From positions 1 to 6,369 of the forward strand of contig JALVDN010000435.1 in assembly GCA_027008965.1 (NCBI GenBank): a DNA stretch of 6,369 bases, written 5' to 3'. The notes beneath the pieces were generated by a model. That model saw only the letters and a list, made by a program, of their open reading frames with translations, made no database searches and was not told the DNA's origin. Every line of letters begins with the position of its first letter. The first letter of the stretch is position 1. The DNA is from Flavobacteriales bacterium. Lineage in GTDB: Bacteria > Bacteroidota > Bacteroidia > Flavobacteriales > Flavobacteriaceae. Below, piece after piece: positions 5,591 through 6,369 of the stretch. The translations under genes were made by a program, and so were the position numbers.

Positions 5591-6369
5591 TTATTTTATC
5601 CTGATATTGTCAATCAGTCTTATATTTCCTGCGTAAACCGCAATAAAAGCCCTATAATGTTTGTCTTTTTCAAAGTCTTCGGCGGGTTGCAGGTTTTCTT
5701 CATCCGCTATTTCAAAATATTCAAGTTCTAAGACAGGATGGTTTTCGAAGGCTTTGTAAATTTTTTTCTTGATATCCACCACATTTTCTCCTTGTTCAGC
5801 CCATTTTTTGGCTTCCAATAACATTTGATAAATATACGGAGCGGCGGTTCTTTGGCGTTCATTCAGTCGTATATTTCTTGAGCTCATGGCCAAACCGTCT
5901 TCTTCCCTTACAATTGGAACGGGAATGATTTCAACGGGCAAATTTTGTGATTTTACGAGCCGGCGTATGATTTGAAGTTGTTGAAAATCTTTTTCACCGA
6001 AATAAGCTCTGTCCGGTTGTACAATATCAAAAAGCTTATGAACAATTGTAGCCACTCCGTCAAAATGTCCTTTTCTATATTTTCCTTCCATCACTTGATC
6101 AAGTCCGCCGTGATCATAGTTTTTTGCTTCAATATTCCCTTCATAAATATCTTCAGCTATGGGAATATAAACAATCATTTCCGGGCTCATTTGTTCTAAT
6201 CTATACAAATCCCGTTCCAAAGGTCTGGGATATTTTTCAAGATCCTCCTTATTGTCAAATTGGGTAGGGTTTACAAAAATACTCACAATAGTATGGTCAT
6301 TCTCCCGGAGAGAATTTTCAACCAATTGTAAATGTCCCTCATGTAATGCTCCCATGGTGGGAACAAAAC
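5591..6369 (-). CDS. panC: Pantothenate synthetase, 5' end cut by window edge
   Basis: PanC joins pantoate and beta-alanine with ATP to give pantothenate. The frame stays open to the right edge: the codons before the Met at 6355 read Phe-Val-Pro-Thr, the conserved VPTMGALHEGH segment, so that Met is internal and the true start lies beyond the window. Compared with E. coli PanC (283 residues, equivalent Met at about 30), some 25 residues are missing. Counting from the Met at 6355: the HIGH-type motif HEGH (5-8), FVNPTQF (27-33), RKGHFDGVATIVHKLFD (94-110), YFGEKDFQQLQIIRR (118-132), and MSSRN (157-161) as the KMSKS-type loop. All core motifs are intact. It is the first visible gene of the panC-panD-membrane protein operon; its promoter is out of view. 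Confidence 0.96.
   Translation of the reverse strand, partial: FVPTMGALHEGHLQLVENSLRENDHTIVSIFVNPTQFDNKEDLEKYPRPLERDLYRLEQMSPEMIVYIPIAEDIYEGNIEAKNYDHGGLDQVMEGKYRKGHFDGVATIVHKLFDIVQPDRAYFGEKDFQQLQIIRRLVKSQNLPVEIIPVPIVREEDGLAMSSRNIRLNERQRTAAPYIYQMLLEAKKWAEQGENVVDIKKKIYKAFENHPVLELEYFEIADEENLQPAEDFEKDKHYRAFIAVYAGNIRLIDNIRIK

Noticed and set aside
5194..6199. Plus-strand open frames opposite panD and panC (5194-5604 and 5972-6199)
   Set aside because: Both are antisense to panD and panC, which have complete active-site motifs; the translations look like no protein family.
6353..6355. ATG at 6355 as the start of panC
   Set aside because: The codons before it encode the conserved Phe-Val-Pro-Thr that precedes MGALHEGH in PanC, so the Met is internal and the gene continues past the window.

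Overview
The window looks like a stretch of an AT-rich Bacteroidota chromosome, probably Flavobacteriia or a relative. The main signs are a TonB-dependent receptor with an N-terminal carboxypeptidase-regulatory-like (CNA-B-type) domain, a TTTG/TAnnTTTG-type promoter upstream of the Nudix gene, and the general scarcity of Shine-Dalgarno sequences. The assignment rests on gene style and motifs, not on a database comparison.

Layout from left to right. (1) 1-1290, minus strand: the first 430 residues of a TonB-dependent outer-membrane receptor whose C-terminus lies beyond the left edge. (2) 1291-1350: a 60-bp, very AT-rich divergent intergenic region. (3) 1351-3623, plus strand: a membrane sensor histidine kinase of NtrY type followed after 2 nt by an enoyl-CoA hydratase (crotonase), almost certainly one transcript. 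(4) 3674-4294, plus strand: a Nudix hydrolase with its own good Bacteroidota-type promoter in the 50-nt gap before it. (5) 6369-4239, minus strand: panC (5' end cut by the window edge), panD and an eight-helix membrane protein of the LPG-synthase-TM/flippase-like family, with gaps of 13 and 7 nt, so one operon. Its last gene converges on the Nudix gene and the two coding regions overlap by 56 nt.

Functionally, PanC and PanD both feed pantothenate (vitamin B5/CoA) synthesis: PanD makes beta-alanine from aspartate and PanC joins it to pantoate. The crotonase consumes acyl-CoA, but nothing in the window links it mechanistically to panCD. The kinase has no response regulator nearby, so its output is unknown. 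The receptor stands alone here, with no SusD-like lipoprotein visible on its 5' side.

I see no RNA genes, CRISPR, insertion sequences, or defence or mobile elements, and no clear previously undescribed system. The points most worth checking are regulatory and architectural: the Nudix promoter with an inverted repeat that would pair over the start codon only in read-through RNA, the 56-nt tail-to-tail gene overlap, the TTG start of the membrane protein, and the kinase-crotonase pairing. No stretch over 300 nt lacks a gene.
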